Shown here: positions 9,568 through 18,285 of the stretch, in pieces
Numbering within the stretch: the stretch's first letter is position 1
Layout: every line of letters starts with the position of its first letter
Source: Chromobacterium sp. IIBBL 290-4
GTDB lineage: Bacteria > Pseudomonadota > Gammaproteobacteria > Burkholderiales > Chromobacteriaceae
Length of the DNA stretch: 64,000 bases
Direction: 5' to 3'
NCBI RefSeq assembly: GCF_024207115.1
Contig: NZ_CP100128.1
Coordinates: forward strand, 868,001-932,000
Program-made: the position numbers and the translations under genes
Notes under the pieces: generated by a model
The model's database searches: none
Told to the model about the DNA's origin: nothing
The model's input: the letters and a program-made list of their open reading frames with translations, nothing else

Positions 9568-9582
9568 TCGGCAAAACCCGGG

Positions 9583-10053
9583 TCAGTACGGCTTGTTGGG
9601 CAGGAACTTGCCGTCCAGCGTGATCACCGCGCGCTCGCCGCCTTCGGGATCGGCCACTTTCTGGATGTCCAGCCGGAAGTTGATCGCGCTGATGATGCCG
9701 TCGCCCAGCTTCTCATGCACCAGAGCCTTCAGCGTGGTGCCGTAGATCTGGATCATTTCGTAGAAGCGGTAGATGGTGGGATCGGTGGGAATGCCGCCCG
9801 GAATGCTACCACGCAAGGGGATGGTCTGCAGATTGATGGAGTCCGCCGCACTCAGGCCCAGCCGCTCGCACACCAGGTCGGCGGCGGTTTTGGGCAGCGC
9901 GTGCTGGCCCAACAGGGCGGCGGTGACATAGGCCAGGCTGAGGCCGGTATCGGCGGCCAGCTGCTCCCAGCTCAAATCTCGCAGCGCTTTGGCGGCGACG
10001 ATGCGGGCAGTCAGTTCGATTCGGGCGTCCTGGGTGGTATGGGATTGCTGCAT
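9583..10053 (-). CDS. cynS: Cyanate hydratase (cyanase)
   Basis: Converts cyanate and bicarbonate to ammonia and two CO2 in the cytoplasm; the enzyme is a decamer. The 156-residue protein has the helical N-terminal domain and the strictly conserved C-terminal active-site domain. Arg96, Glu99 and Ser122 fall at the same numbers as in the E. coli enzyme (PTIYRFYEM and GIISAINF). It is transcribed after cynT with a 41-bp gap, so bicarbonate supply and cyanate breakdown are co-expressed. Regulation by the divergent CynR is inferred. Confidence 0.96.
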   Translation of the reverse strand: MQQSHTTQDARIELTARIVAAKALRDLSWEQLAADTGLSLAYVTAALLGQHALPKTAADLVCERLGLSAADSINLQTIPLRGSIPGGIPTDPTIYRFYEMIQIYGTTLKALVHEKLGDGIISAINFRLDIQKVADPEGGERAVITLDGKFLPNKPY

Positions 10054-10094
10054 GGTGTTTCCTTTCTATAGATAGTGGTCTGGCTCAATCGCGC

Positions 10095-10730
10095 TCAGGC
10101 GGCGCGGGTTTGCGGAAAGCCCGCCAGCGGGACGAAGCGCTTGCTGGCGCCGTCCAGCGTTTCTATGGTTCCGCTTTCGATGTCGTAGACCCAGCCGTGC
10201 AGGCGCAACTTGCCTTGCGCCATGGCCAGCGCCACCGCCGGGTGGGTTTTGAGATTGGCCAGCTGGGCGATGACATTCTCCCTGACCATATCGCTCAGCC
10301 TGGCCTGGGCGGATTCGTGATGGCGGGCGGCGTTGACCGCCTTGGCGGCATCGGCGTGGCGCAGCCAGCCGGCCACCGCCGGCATATGGTCCAGGCAGGC
10401 GCAGCGGGAGATGGCGGTCATCGCGCCGCAATCGGAATGGCCACAGATGACGATGTCGCTGACTTCCAGCGCGGCCACCGCGTATTCCACCGTGGCAGTG
10501 ACGCCACCCGGCTCCGGACCGTAGCCGGGCACGATATTGCCGGCGTTGCGGATCACGAACAGGTCACCCGGCTCCTGCTGCGTCAGCAGTTCCGGCACCA
10601 CCCGGCTGTCGGAGCAGGTGATGAACAGCACGCTGGGGTTCTGGCTGTCGGCCAGCTTGCGGAACAGCTCGGAACGCTGGGGAAAGGCTTCCTGCTGAAA
10701 CTTGAGAAAGCCGTCGATGATGGCTTGCAT
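10095..10730 (-). CDS. cynT: Beta-class carbonic anhydrase
   Basis: Interconverts CO2 and bicarbonate, refilling the bicarbonate that cyanase consumes. In 211 residues the zinc ligands are Cys39 (CSDSR, with Asp41 and Arg43 as the catalytic dyad), His98 and Cys101 (HSDCGA). The frame extends far upstream, but ATG 10730 has a GGAG site in GGAGAACCCC and gives the family length. It is the first gene of cynTS and divergent from cynR, exactly the E. coli organisation. Confidence 0.95.
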   Translation of the reverse strand: MQAIIDGFLKFQQEAFPQRSELFRKLADSQNPSVLFITCSDSRVVPELLTQQEPGDLFVIRNAGNIVPGYGPEPGGVTATVEYAVAALEVSDIVICGHSDCGAMTAISRCACLDHMPAVAGWLRHADAAKAVNAARHHESAQARLSDMVRENVIAQLANLKTHPAVALAMAQGKLRLHGWVYDIESGTIETLDGASKRFVPLAGFPQTRAA

Positions 10731-10776
10731 GGGGTTCTCCTTGCGGGTGAAACGATGCCGCAAGGATGAACCGATT

Positions 10777-10833
10777 AAACTATAGCGTCCAAGACTGATA
10801 TAAAATAGAAACCATAAGTAATTCCTATAGTTT
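10777..10833. promoter_or_regulatory. Candidate CynR operator region: 9-bp inverted repeats
   Basis: AAACTATAG (10777-10785) and its exact inverse CTATAGTTT (10825-10833) flank 39 bp of AT-rich DNA in the cynT/cynR divergent gap. One arm lies 6 bp before the cynR start and the other 47 bp from cynT. The position fits dual binding sites of a LysR regulator that controls cynTS and represses itself. Confidence 0.55.
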
Positions 10834-10838
10834 GCGCC

Positions 10839-11726
10839 ATGATACTCAGACATATCCGCTACCTGATCGCCGTAGCGGAGCACGGCAACTTCACCCGCGC
10901 CGCGGAGGCGCTGCACGTGTCGCAGCCGACGCTGTCGCAACAGATCCGTCAATTGGAAGACATGGTGGGCGCGCCGCTGTTGGACCGCAGCGGCCGCACG
11001 GTGCGGCCCACCGACGCCGGCGCGGCCTACCTGGAATACGCCCAGCGGGCGCTGCGCGAGCTGGCCGCCGCCCAGCGCGCCACCCATGAAGTGGCGGATT
11101 TGTCGCGCGGCACGCTCAGGCTGGCGATGACGCCGACCTTCACCTGCTATCTGCAGGGCCCGCTGCTGGAGCGCTATTCGGCGCGGCATCCCGGCGTGAG
11201 GCTGGAAATCCGCGAGATGACGCAGGATGCGATGGAAGCGGCGCTGGCGGCGGACGAGCTGGACCTGGGCGTCGCCTTCGATACCGCTGGCTCGCCAGAG
11301 ATTGAGCGGCGGCCGCTGTTCGCTGAAAAACTATGCGTGGTGGCCGGCCCGCGCCACCGCTGGCGCGAACTGGAGCAGCCGCTGGACGCGCGCGAGCTGG
11401 AACAGGCGCCGCTGGCGCTGCTGAGCGCGGACTTCGCCACCCGCGGCCATATCGACGAGCACTTCCGCCGGCTGGGCATCGCGCCGCGCGTGGCCATGGA
11501 GGCCAACACCATAGGCGCCATCCTGGAGGCGGTGCGCCGCGGCGTCATGGCCACCATCCTGCCGGAAGCCATCGCCCGGCAAGACCCGGCCTTGCAGGCG
11601 CTGGAGCTGCGGCCGGCGCTGCCCTCCCGCACCGCCGCCCTGCTGTGCCGGCGCGATGGCTTCCGCAGCGCCGCCGCCCGCGCCTGTCTGCCGCTGCTGG
11701 ATGAATTGGCGGAGCAGCTGGCCTAG
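10839..11726 (+). CDS. cynR: LysR-type regulator of the cyanate operon
   Basis: Transcription activator that responds to cyanate. It has 295 residues: an N-terminal winged helix-turn-helix ([19 protein letters not shown]) and a C-terminal periplasmic-binding-like effector domain. It closely resembles E. coli CynR along its length ([62 protein letters not shown]). Divergent orientation to cynTS supports the assignment. Confidence 0.92.
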   Translation: MILRHIRYLIAVAEHGNFTRAAEALHVSQPTLSQQIRQLEDMVGAPLLDRSGRTVRPTDAGAAYLEYAQRALRELAAAQRATHEVADLSRGTLRLAMTPTFTCYLQGPLLERYSARHPGVRLEIREMTQDAMEAALAADELDLGVAFDTAGSPEIERRPLFAEKLCVVAGPRHRWRELEQPLDARELEQAPLALLSADFATRGHIDEHFRRLGIAPRVAMEANTIGAILEAVRRGVMATILPEAIARQDPALQALELRPALPSRTAALLCRRDGFRSAAARACLPLLDELAEQLA

Positions 11727-11865
11727 CCGGAGACTGGCGCTACCCCGCACAGCCTCATCAGCTTGGCCATGACAGACTCCAGCATCCGGGCAGCATCCGC
11801 CAGCCCACGATATGCGCCATACAAAGACACCTGGTCGCAGGCCTGCGGCCGGCCGGGAATGAAAA
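11723..11865 (-). pseudogene. Possible 3' remnant of an unknown gene
   Basis: On the minus strand a frame of about 45 codons reads RPQACDQVSLYGAYRGLADA and continues in helical, protein-like sequence to a TAG that overlaps the cynR stop. A TGA near 11869 prevents it being a full gene. A separate 23-codon frame (11957-11886, start MSRILIAPTFLDYVF) overlaps the end of the oxidoreductase gene. Both could be fragments of a decayed gene or chance frames. Confidence 0.25.
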
Positions 11866-11922
11866 CGCGTCATCCTCCAGTCAGATCAGCTCGCCTCCGC
11901 CAGCCGGCGGCTGAAAACGTAG

Positions 11923-12999
11923 TCAAGAAAGGTCGGCGCGATCAGGATGCGGCTCATGCTCGCTCCTGAACGCTGGGAAACCCGACAAGGTCAACTTGCC
12001 TATGGTGTCGCCCCGCGCCAGCCGGACATGGGCCGCGCTGAGATTGCGGGCGGATAGGCTGCCCAAATGTTCGCGCTGGGTGCTGCGTATCCGTCCTGCC
12101 TCAGCCAAACGGGCCAAATCGGCCAGAATCTCGCCCTGGCGCGCCATGTCCGCGGTCTGAAACATCGATCGGGTGAACATGTAGTTCCAGCTCAGACTCA
12201 CGCTCTTGCGCATCAGCAGGTTGATTTCAGGCGGCTGGGAAAATGGCACGATATTGACGATGTGTCCAAACGGCACCATCAGTTCCGCCAAGGCGGCGAA
12301 GTGTTCATCAGGCCGATTGAGCAGCAAAACCGACTGCAAGCCCTCAACCCCGATGGCCTGCAGCTGCGGCCGCAAGGGTTGGCGGTGGTCGATCACCTCA
12401 TGCGCGCCCATTTGCCGGCACCAGTTCACCGATTCCGGACGCGAGGCGGTGGCGATCACGCGCAAGCCAGGCGCCAAGCGCGCCAACTGGATGGCGATGG
12501 AGCCGACGCCGCCCGCCCCGCCCAGCACCAGCAAGGTTTGCCCTGCCGCAGATGCTTCCGGCGCATAGCCAAGATGCTCGAACAAGGCCTCCCAAGCGGT
12601 CAGCCCGGTCAAAGGCAAAGCGGCGGCCTCTTCCGCGCTCCAGTTGGCGGGGCGGCGCGCCGCCAGCCGCGCGTCCACCAGCTGATAGGCGCTATTGCAG
12701 CCAGGCCGGTTCACATCGCCGGCGTAATACACCGCGTCGCCGGGGCGGAACCGCTCGGCGGCCTCAGCGCCGCACGCCACCACTACGCCGGCGGCATCCC
12801 AGCCCAGCACCACAACCTGGCCATCATCGAGCTTGCGCTGGCGGACGCGGCAATCGGCAGGGTTCACCGCCACCGCATCCACCCGCACCAATATATCGTG
12901 CCCAGCAGGCGTGGGAACAGGCAGGAACACATCGCGCAGTTCCGCCGGCGGGGGCGCCTGAATGCCTACGGCAGGCATCTGCGTGGGGAGCAAGTTCAT
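11923..12999 (-). CDS. Zinc-type alcohol dehydrogenase-like (MDR) oxidoreductase
   Basis: NAD(P)H-dependent medium-chain reductase of the quinone oxidoreductase-like branch. It has 358 residues: a GroES-like N-terminal domain (VRVDAVAVNPADCRVRQ, VLGWDAAGVV) and a Rossmann domain with the nucleotide motif VLGGAGGVGSIAIQLA. The structural zinc cysteines of true alcohol dehydrogenases are not apparent. The frame extends upstream, but ATG 12999 gives the family start. It is divergent from a LysR gene with a perfect palindrome between them, so it is probably that regulator's target. Substrate unknown. The C-terminal tail after GKLTLSGF is longer than I expect. Confidence 0.8.
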   Translation of the reverse strand: MNLLPTQMPAVGIQAPPPAELRDVFLPVPTPAGHDILVRVDAVAVNPADCRVRQRKLDDGQVVVLGWDAAGVVVACGAEAAERFRPGDAVYYAGDVNRPGCNSAYQLVDARLAARRPANWSAEEAAALPLTGLTAWEALFEHLGYAPEASAAGQTLLVLGGAGGVGSIAIQLARLAPGLRVIATASRPESVNWCRQMGAHEVIDHRQPLRPQLQAIGVEGLQSVLLLNRPDEHFAALAELMVPFGHIVNIVPFSQPPEINLLMRKSVSLSWNYMFTRSMFQTADMARQGEILADLARLAEAGRIRSTQREHLGSLSARNLSAAHVRLARGDTIGKLTLSGFPAFRSEHEPHPDRADLS

Positions 13000-13044
13000 G
13001 ATGGACGCTCTCGATAAGGAAGATGAGCGTAGTGTAGGCCCTTG

Positions 13045-13070
13045 ATTTATTCGACATAAGTCGAATAAAT
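13045..13070. promoter_or_regulatory. Perfect palindromic operator between oxidoreductase and LysR gene
   Basis: ATTTATTCGAC (13045-13055) and GTCGAATAAAT (13060-13070) form a perfect 11-bp inverted repeat with a 4-bp spacer. It lies in the 104-bp divergent gap, 34 bp from the LysR start. This is the classic position of a LysR-type binding site. Confidence 0.65.
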
Positions 13071-13103
13071 TGGCGGCATCTGTGCATTCATGATCGGACC
13101 GCC

Positions 13104-13949
13104 ATGCAATGGGACGATGTGCGTTACTTTCTGGCGCTGGCCCGCGAGGGCAGCCTGTCCGCCGGAGCGCGGACGCTGGGTGTGGAACACAGCACCATGT
13201 CGCGCCGAATCGGCCAGCTGGAGGCGGCACTGGGGCTGCGGCTGTTCGATAGGCTGCCGCGCGGCTGGCAGTTGACCCAGGAAGGGGAAAACCTGTTGCC
13301 TCAGGCGCTGGCTTTGGAGTCCGGCATTGCCGCCATGCGGCAGGCGGCCGCGGAACACAATGCGCTGGCCGGCCAAGTGCGGCTGACGGCCCCGCCGCAG
13401 TTGCTCAATCATGTGCTCTTGCCGCTGCTGCCCGCTTTTCGCCAGCGCTATCCGGAGATTGACCTGGTCTTGCTGGGCGAGCAACGCCGCGCCCGGCTGG
13501 AACAAGGCGAAGCGGATTTGGCCTTGCGGCTGGATGAGCCGAACACGCCGGAGCTGATCGCCCGCCCGCTGGCCCAAGTGGGTTACGCCCTGTACGGTGC
13601 CGCGCGCTGGCGGGAGACGGCGGACAGCGAGCGGCTCTTCATAGGCTTTGACGACAGCCTGGCCGGCCTGTCATTGAAACGATGGCTGGACCAGCATGCC
13701 GGCGAGCGGCGGGTGGCGCTGCGCGGCAATGATCTGGACACGCACTTCCAGGCGGCGAAACAGGGCTGGGGGATCGCGCTGCTGCCGCATTTTCTTGCCC
13801 GCGGCGCGTCGGAATTGGTTTTGCTGGACAGCCCGCCGCCGCCGGACAAGACGCTGTATCTGCTGATGCATCCGGATGTCCGCCGCGCGCCGCGGGTTCA
13901 GGCGCTGGCGGACTTCATCGCCGACGCCCTGCCCGCCGCGCTGAGCTAA
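13104..13949 (+). CDS. LysR-family transcriptional regulator
   Basis: DNA-binding regulator of 281 residues with an N-terminal helix-turn-helix (REGSLSAGARTLGVEHSTMSRR) in the style of the LysR subgroup that starts MQWDDVRYF. It has a C-terminal effector-binding domain. It is transcribed divergently from the MDR oxidoreductase, which it presumably controls together with its own gene through the 13045-13070 palindrome. The inducer is unknown. Confidence 0.88.
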   Translation: MQWDDVRYFLALAREGSLSAGARTLGVEHSTMSRRIGQLEAALGLRLFDRLPRGWQLTQEGENLLPQALALESGIAAMRQAAAEHNALAGQVRLTAPPQLLNHVLLPLLPAFRQRYPEIDLVLLGEQRRARLEQGEADLALRLDEPNTPELIARPLAQVGYALYGAARWRETADSERLFIGFDDSLAGLSLKRWLDQHAGERRVALRGNDLDTHFQAAKQGWGIALLPHFLARGASELVLLDSPPPPDKTLYLLMHPDVRRAPRVQALADFIADALPAALS

Positions 13950-13956
13950 GCGGCGC

Positions 13957-14877
13957 TCAGCGCCAAGCGCCCCAGAACAGCCACAGCACGATGGGCCCGC
14001 CCAGCAGCAGCCACTTCAACAAGTAGTAAGTGAAGCGGCTTTGCGCTTTGATTTTCTTGCCGAACAAGCGCAGCTGCTGGATGTAGCGGAAAGCGCGGTT
14101 CAGGCCGCCGGTGCGGTCGCCTTCCTGGTTGGGCGCATTGGCCGCGCCCACCAGCAGTCGGCTGACGATGCGGTTGATCCAGGCCGCCGGCGCGAACCAC
14201 ATCGGCCGCTCCACATCGCAGAACAGAATGATGCGGTTCTGGTCGGTGGTGTTCTCGGCATAGTGCAGATAGGTTTCGTCGAACATCACCGCCTCGCCGT
14301 CGCGCCAGCTGTACTTCTCGCCATCCACATCGATATAACAACCCTCGCTGTTGGGCGTCAACAAGCCCAAATGGTAGCGGATGGAGCCGCCGAAGGGATC
14401 GCGATGGCGCACCAGCCGGCTGCCCGGCGGCAATGCGGTGAACATCGCCGCCTTGATATTGGGAAACTGTTTCAACAGCTGGGTGGTATACGGGCACAAG
14501 GCCTGAGCCGAAGGGTGGTCCTGGCCGTACCACTTCAGGTAGAAGCGCTTCCAGCCGGTTTTGAAGAAGGAGTTGAAGCCCAGGTCATCATACTTGTCTG
14601 AGGCTTTGATATTACCCTGATCATACAATGCGGCCGCTTCTTCGCGGATTTTCTCCCAATTGGCGGTCAAGGCCGCCAGCTCTGGAAACCGCGCCACCGG
14701 CAGGAAGGGCTTGGCCGGCACAGTGGAAAACAGATACATGAAGCAGTTGATCGGCGCCATGAAGGTCGAGTGATCGCTCAACTGGCGCCAGAAGCCCAAG
14801 CGAACCCGGCCGCGGAAATGGACATACAGGGTGGATAAGATAAAAACGGCTACGATGCTGAGTTTGACATACGGCAT
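13957..14877 (-). CDS. lpxO: Lipid A 2-hydroxylase LpxO (Fe(II)/2-oxoglutarate dioxygenase)
   Basis: Hydroxylates the 2-position of a secondary acyl chain of lipid A at the inner membrane, using O2, Fe(II) and 2-oxoglutarate. The protein has 306 residues with hydrophobic segments at both ends and an aspartyl/asparaginyl beta-hydroxylase-type core. Iron ligands are His158 and Asp160 (HRDPF) and His205 (YLHYAENTTDQNR); Arg215 probably binds 2-oxoglutarate. It strongly resembles Salmonella LpxO throughout (DHSTFMAPIN, FNSFFKTGWKRFYLKWY). A GGAG site lies 9 bp before ATG 14877. 2-Hydroxylated acyl chains are reported for Chromobacterium lipid A, consistent with this gene. Confidence 0.93.
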   Translation of the reverse strand: MPYVKLSIVAVFILSTLYVHFRGRVRLGFWRQLSDHSTFMAPINCFMYLFSTVPAKPFLPVARFPELAALTANWEKIREEAAALYDQGNIKASDKYDDLGFNSFFKTGWKRFYLKWYGQDHPSAQALCPYTTQLLKQFPNIKAAMFTALPPGSRLVRHRDPFGGSIRYHLGLLTPNSEGCYIDVDGEKYSWRDGEAVMFDETYLHYAENTTDQNRIILFCDVERPMWFAPAAWINRIVSRLLVGAANAPNQEGDRTGGLNRAFRYIQQLRLFGKKIKAQSRFTYYLLKWLLLGGPIVLWLFWGAWR

Positions 14878-14954
14878 TCGCGACTTCTCCAGGCTTAGCG
14901 TTGCGCATCACGCCTGATCGGCAAGCAACACGCGCACGCGCGAACCCTGCAGAC

Positions 14955-15689
14955 TCAAGCGTAAATCGTGGCCACATCGTACCCCTGAATCCCGAATGTA
15001 AACAACCGGCCGCCTTGCCGGTTTTCGGTATCCACCGTCGACGTGCCCTTGCGCCATTGGAAACAGGCGGCCGGGCATACTTCCAGCGCTACACTGCCGC
15101 GAGCCAGGCTATGTTCGCCATGGACATGGCCGCAGATCGCCAGCTTGAGTGCAGGAATGTCTTGCACCGAAGACCAGAACGCCTCGCTCTGTTGCAGCAT
15201 GCAAACATCCAGCAGCGGCGTGCCCACCGCCAGCGGATGATGATGCATCGCCAGCGCCAGGTTCGGAGCGGTGGCGTTCTGCAGCCGTACTCGCAGCACG
15301 GCCAGCGCATCCGGGGCGATCAAGCCTTCGTCCTGATTGCCCGGCAGAATCGTGTCTACCGCCAACAGCGTCCAGCCCGGCCACGACAGCTCATCCAAAC
15401 GATGCAGGAAGGAATAGCCGGCGAACACGCTAGCCACCGTGGCGGGGCTGTCGTGGTTGCCGGGGATCCAATGCACCGGCGCGTCAAACGCCGCCAATGC
15501 TTGCGCCGCCCAGTGGTAAGAGGCCTCCGACATATCCTGCGAGATGTCGCCAGTCAACAACACCGCGTCCGGCTTGGCGGCGGCCAAGGCGGAAACCACG
15601 CGCCGCAAACCGGCGTAGACATCATGTCCGAGAAAAACCGCCGCCGGGTCGGCGAACAAATGCAGATCGGTCAATTGCGCCAGCTTCAT
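14955..15689 (-). CDS. cpdA: CpdA-like class III cyclic nucleotide phosphodiesterase
   Basis: Calcineurin-like metallophosphoesterase of 244 residues, likely cleaving 3',5'-cAMP. The dimetal site motifs are all present: DLHLF near the N-terminus, LLTGDISQD, IPGNHDS, the HHHP histidines and the closing GHVHGEH. It resembles CpdA in length and motif spacing. It lies between lpxO and mrcA on the same strand without tight coupling. A different phosphodiester substrate cannot be excluded. Confidence 0.8.
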   Translation of the reverse strand: MKLAQLTDLHLFADPAAVFLGHDVYAGLRRVVSALAAAKPDAVLLTGDISQDMSEASYHWAAQALAAFDAPVHWIPGNHDSPATVASVFAGYSFLHRLDELSWPGWTLLAVDTILPGNQDEGLIAPDALAVLRVRLQNATAPNLALAMHHHPLAVGTPLLDVCMLQQSEAFWSSVQDIPALKLAICGHVHGEHSLARGSVALEVCPAACFQWRKGTSTVDTENRQGGRLFTFGIQGYDVATIYA

Positions 15690-15758
15690 CGCTCAAGCCT
15701 TGCTTCGATTCAAACCATCAGCATATCGCATCGCCATGCCCGCCCGCCTCCGAGCAAT

Positions 15759-15787
15759 AAAAAAACCGGCGGGAAATTCCACCGGCT
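15759..15787 (-). terminator. Terminator downstream of mrcA
   Basis: Minus-strand AAGCCGG/CCGGTTT hairpin followed by T7, about 25 bp past the mrcA stop. Confidence 0.75.
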
Positions 15788-15810
15788 TTGTTGGGCGAAA
15801 ACGCTTAAGG

Positions 15811-18171
15811 TCAGAACAGCTGGTCTTTGACGTTTTCCACCGCGTCCTGCGCCGCCGGCTTGTTCGGATCGTCCGAAACCGGCGCGCTGGCGTCTTCGTC
15901 GCTGCCCGGCACCGTGCCGCGGTTGTCGATATGCAGTTCCGGATTGGTCTTCTGGAACTCTTCGTAGTAGTACTCGTCGCCGCCGCGCTGGCCGGCGCCC
16001 GGCTTCACCACGATGCCAGACGGCACCGGCAGCTCGATCTCCGGCTGGCCCTTCAGCGCGTTGCCCATATAGTTGATCCAGATAGGCAAGGCCGCGGAAC
16101 CGCCGTAGCCGTAGCGGCCCAGCGAGCGCGGCTGGTCGAAGCCCACCCAGGTGGCGGCCACCAGATTGGGGTTGAAGCCGACGAACCAGGCGTCTTTCCA
16201 GTCCGAGGTGGTGCCGGTCTTGCCGGCCAGGTCGCCGCGGCCCAGGCTCATGGCGCGGAAGCCGGTGCCGTAGCGCACCACATCGCCCATCATCGAACGC
16301 ATGATGAAGGCGTTGCGCGGATCGATGGCTTGCTGCGCGTTCTGGCCGGCCACCGCAGGCGCGGTCTTGGCCAGCACGCGGCCGGACTGGTCTTCGATGC
16401 GATCGATGAAGAAGGCCTTGGTGCGATAGCCGCCGTTGGCGAATACCGAATAGCCTTCCACCATCTGCAGCGGCGTCACCGAACCGGCGCCCAGCGCCAT
16501 CGGCAGATAAGCCGGGTGCTGCTTGGCGGAGAAGCCGAAGCGCTGGATGTATTGCTGGGCGTAATCGGTGCCCACCGCCATCAGCACCCGCACCGACACC
16601 AGGTTCTTGGACTGGGTCAGGCCGCGGCGCAGCGAGATCAGGCCGGAGAACTTGCCGTCGTCGTTCTTCGGCTCCCAATTCTGGCCGTTGATGCCCGGCA
16701 CCGACAGCGGCGCGTCGTTGATCATCGTGGACGGCGTAATGCCGCGCTCGATGCCCGCCGAATAGATGAAGGGCTTGAACGAGGAGCCCGGCTGGCGCCA
16801 GGCCTGGGTCACGTGGTTGAAGCTGCGGCGGTTGAAATCGAAGCCGCCCACCAGCGAGCGGATGGCGCCGGTATGGGTGTCCAGCGATACGAAAGCGCCT
16901 TCCACCTCGGGCATCTGCACGATTTCCCAATACCCCTTGGGATTAGCCTGGAGTCGGATCACCGAGCCGCGGCGGATCTGCAGCTGCTGCGACGCCTTGG
17001 CGCTCAGCCCGCGACGGGCGAAATCGAGCCCCGCGCCTTTGACTTCCGCGATCTTGCCGCCGCGCATATAGGCGCGCACTTCAGACTGGCTGGCCGACAG
17101 CACGATGGCCGGCAGCATGTCGCCGCTGTCGCGCAGATCGGCCATGGCCTCGTCCAACGCCTCGGTGGCGTCTTCGCCGTCGCCGGACGGCAGATCCAGG
17201 GTGCTTTCCGGGCCGCGATAACCCATCTTGCGGTCGTAATCGACCAGGCCGGCGCGCAGCGCGTCGTAGGCCCACTTCTGGTGGCGGCTGTCTATGGTGG
17301 TGTAGACCTTGAAGCCTTCGGTGTACGCCGCTTCCTTATAGCGCTCGTACATGGCCTGGCGCACCATTTCCGCCACATACTGGCCAGGCTGGCTGGTATC
17401 AGCTGCCTGACTGGCCAGATGCAAAGGCTCGCTCACCGCCTGATCATATTGCTCTTGGGTGATGAAGTTCAGCTCGCGCATGCGGCGCAGCACATACTGC
17501 TGGCGCAGCTTGGCGCGATCCGGATTCACCACCGGGTTGTAGGCCGACGGCGCCTTGGGCAGGCCGGCCAGCATGGCCATCTGCGCCACGCTCAGCTCGT
17601 TCAGCGGCTTGCCGTAATAGGCCTGCGCCGCGGCCGCGAAGCCATAGGCGCGCTGCCCCAGGTAGATCTGGTTGAAGTACAGCTCCAGGATCTGGTCCTT
17701 GCTCAGCGTGTGCTCGATCTTGAAGGCCAGCAAGGCTTCGTTGAACTTTCGGGTGAAGGTTTTCTCGCTGGACAGGAAGAAATTCCGCGCCACCTGCATG
17801 GTGATGGTGCTGGCGCCGGAACGGGTATGGCCGGACACCAGGTTGCCGACCGCCGCGCGCAAGATGCCGAGGTAGTCGATGCCGCTGTGTTGGTAGAAAC
17901 GCTCGTCCTCGGCCGCCAAAACGGCTTGTTTCATCAGCTGCGGCACTTCGTGGATGCGGGAAAAAGAACGGCGTTCTTCGCCGAATTCGCCAAGCAGCTG
18001 GCTGTCGGCCGAATAGACCCTAAGCGGAATTTTCGGCCGGTAATCTGTAATTACATCAAGGCTTTGCAATCTGGGGTAGGTTATGATGATGGCAATCGCC
18101 GCAGCGCCCGCCAGCAATACCACGCCCCCCAGAAATGCGCCCGCCAGAATTGCAAGTAATCGTCTGAGCAT
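15811..18171 (-). CDS. mrcA: Penicillin-binding protein 1A (bifunctional peptidoglycan synthase)
   Basis: Polymerises lipid II and cross-links the strands in the periplasm. It has 786 residues: a membrane anchor (about 8-33), a GT51 glycosyltransferase domain with the catalytic glutamate in LAAEDERFYQH (Glu88), an OB-like insert, and the transpeptidase domain with SxxK (GSSFKPF), SxN (SKN) and KTGTT motifs. It is divergent from pilM, an arrangement conserved in beta- and gammaproteobacteria (ponA-pilMNOPQ). Confidence 0.95.
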   Translation of the reverse strand: MLRRLLAILAGAFLGGVVLLAGAAAIAIIITYPRLQSLDVITDYRPKIPLRVYSADSQLLGEFGEERRSFSRIHEVPQLMKQAVLAAEDERFYQHSGIDYLGILRAAVGNLVSGHTRSGASTITMQVARNFFLSSEKTFTRKFNEALLAFKIEHTLSKDQILELYFNQIYLGQRAYGFAAAAQAYYGKPLNELSVAQMAMLAGLPKAPSAYNPVVNPDRAKLRQQYVLRRMRELNFITQEQYDQAVSEPLHLASQAADTSQPGQYVAEMVRQAMYERYKEAAYTEGFKVYTTIDSRHQKWAYDALRAGLVDYDRKMGYRGPESTLDLPSGDGEDATEALDEAMADLRDSGDMLPAIVLSASQSEVRAYMRGGKIAEVKGAGLDFARRGLSAKASQQLQIRRGSVIRLQANPKGYWEIVQMPEVEGAFVSLDTHTGAIRSLVGGFDFNRRSFNHVTQAWRQPGSSFKPFIYSAGIERGITPSTMINDAPLSVPGINGQNWEPKNDDGKFSGLISLRRGLTQSKNLVSVRVLMAVGTDYAQQYIQRFGFSAKQHPAYLPMALGAGSVTPLQMVEGYSVFANGGYRTKAFFIDRIEDQSGRVLAKTAPAVAGQNAQQAIDPRNAFIMRSMMGDVVRYGTGFRAMSLGRGDLAGKTGTTSDWKDAWFVGFNPNLVAATWVGFDQPRSLGRYGYGGSAALPIWINYMGNALKGQPEIELPVPSGIVVKPGAGQRGGDEYYYEEFQKTNPELHIDNRGTVPGSDEDASAPVSDDPNKPAAQDAVENVKDQLF

Positions 18172-18200
18172 AGTTACGATGGGCTTTCAGTGGAATACGG

Positions 18201-18206
18201 ATTATA
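18201..18206 (-). promoter_or_regulatory. Candidate -10 element of mrcA
   Basis: A consensus TATAAT on the minus strand lies 30 bp upstream of the mrcA ATG in the divergent mrcA/pilM gap. The matching -35 region is weak. Confidence 0.45.
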
Positions 18207-18285
18207 ACGTCTTGTGTAAGCCAGAAAGATAAACAATGGCGGCGACAGTCCTAAATCTGTTGCAAGTGACGGGATAAAGACAGCG

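Noticed and set aside
15700..18159. 819-residue plus-strand frame opposite mrcA
   Set aside because: Antisense shadow caused by GC-rich third positions; composition is rich in His, Gln, Arg and Val without domains, and mrcA has all catalytic motifs.
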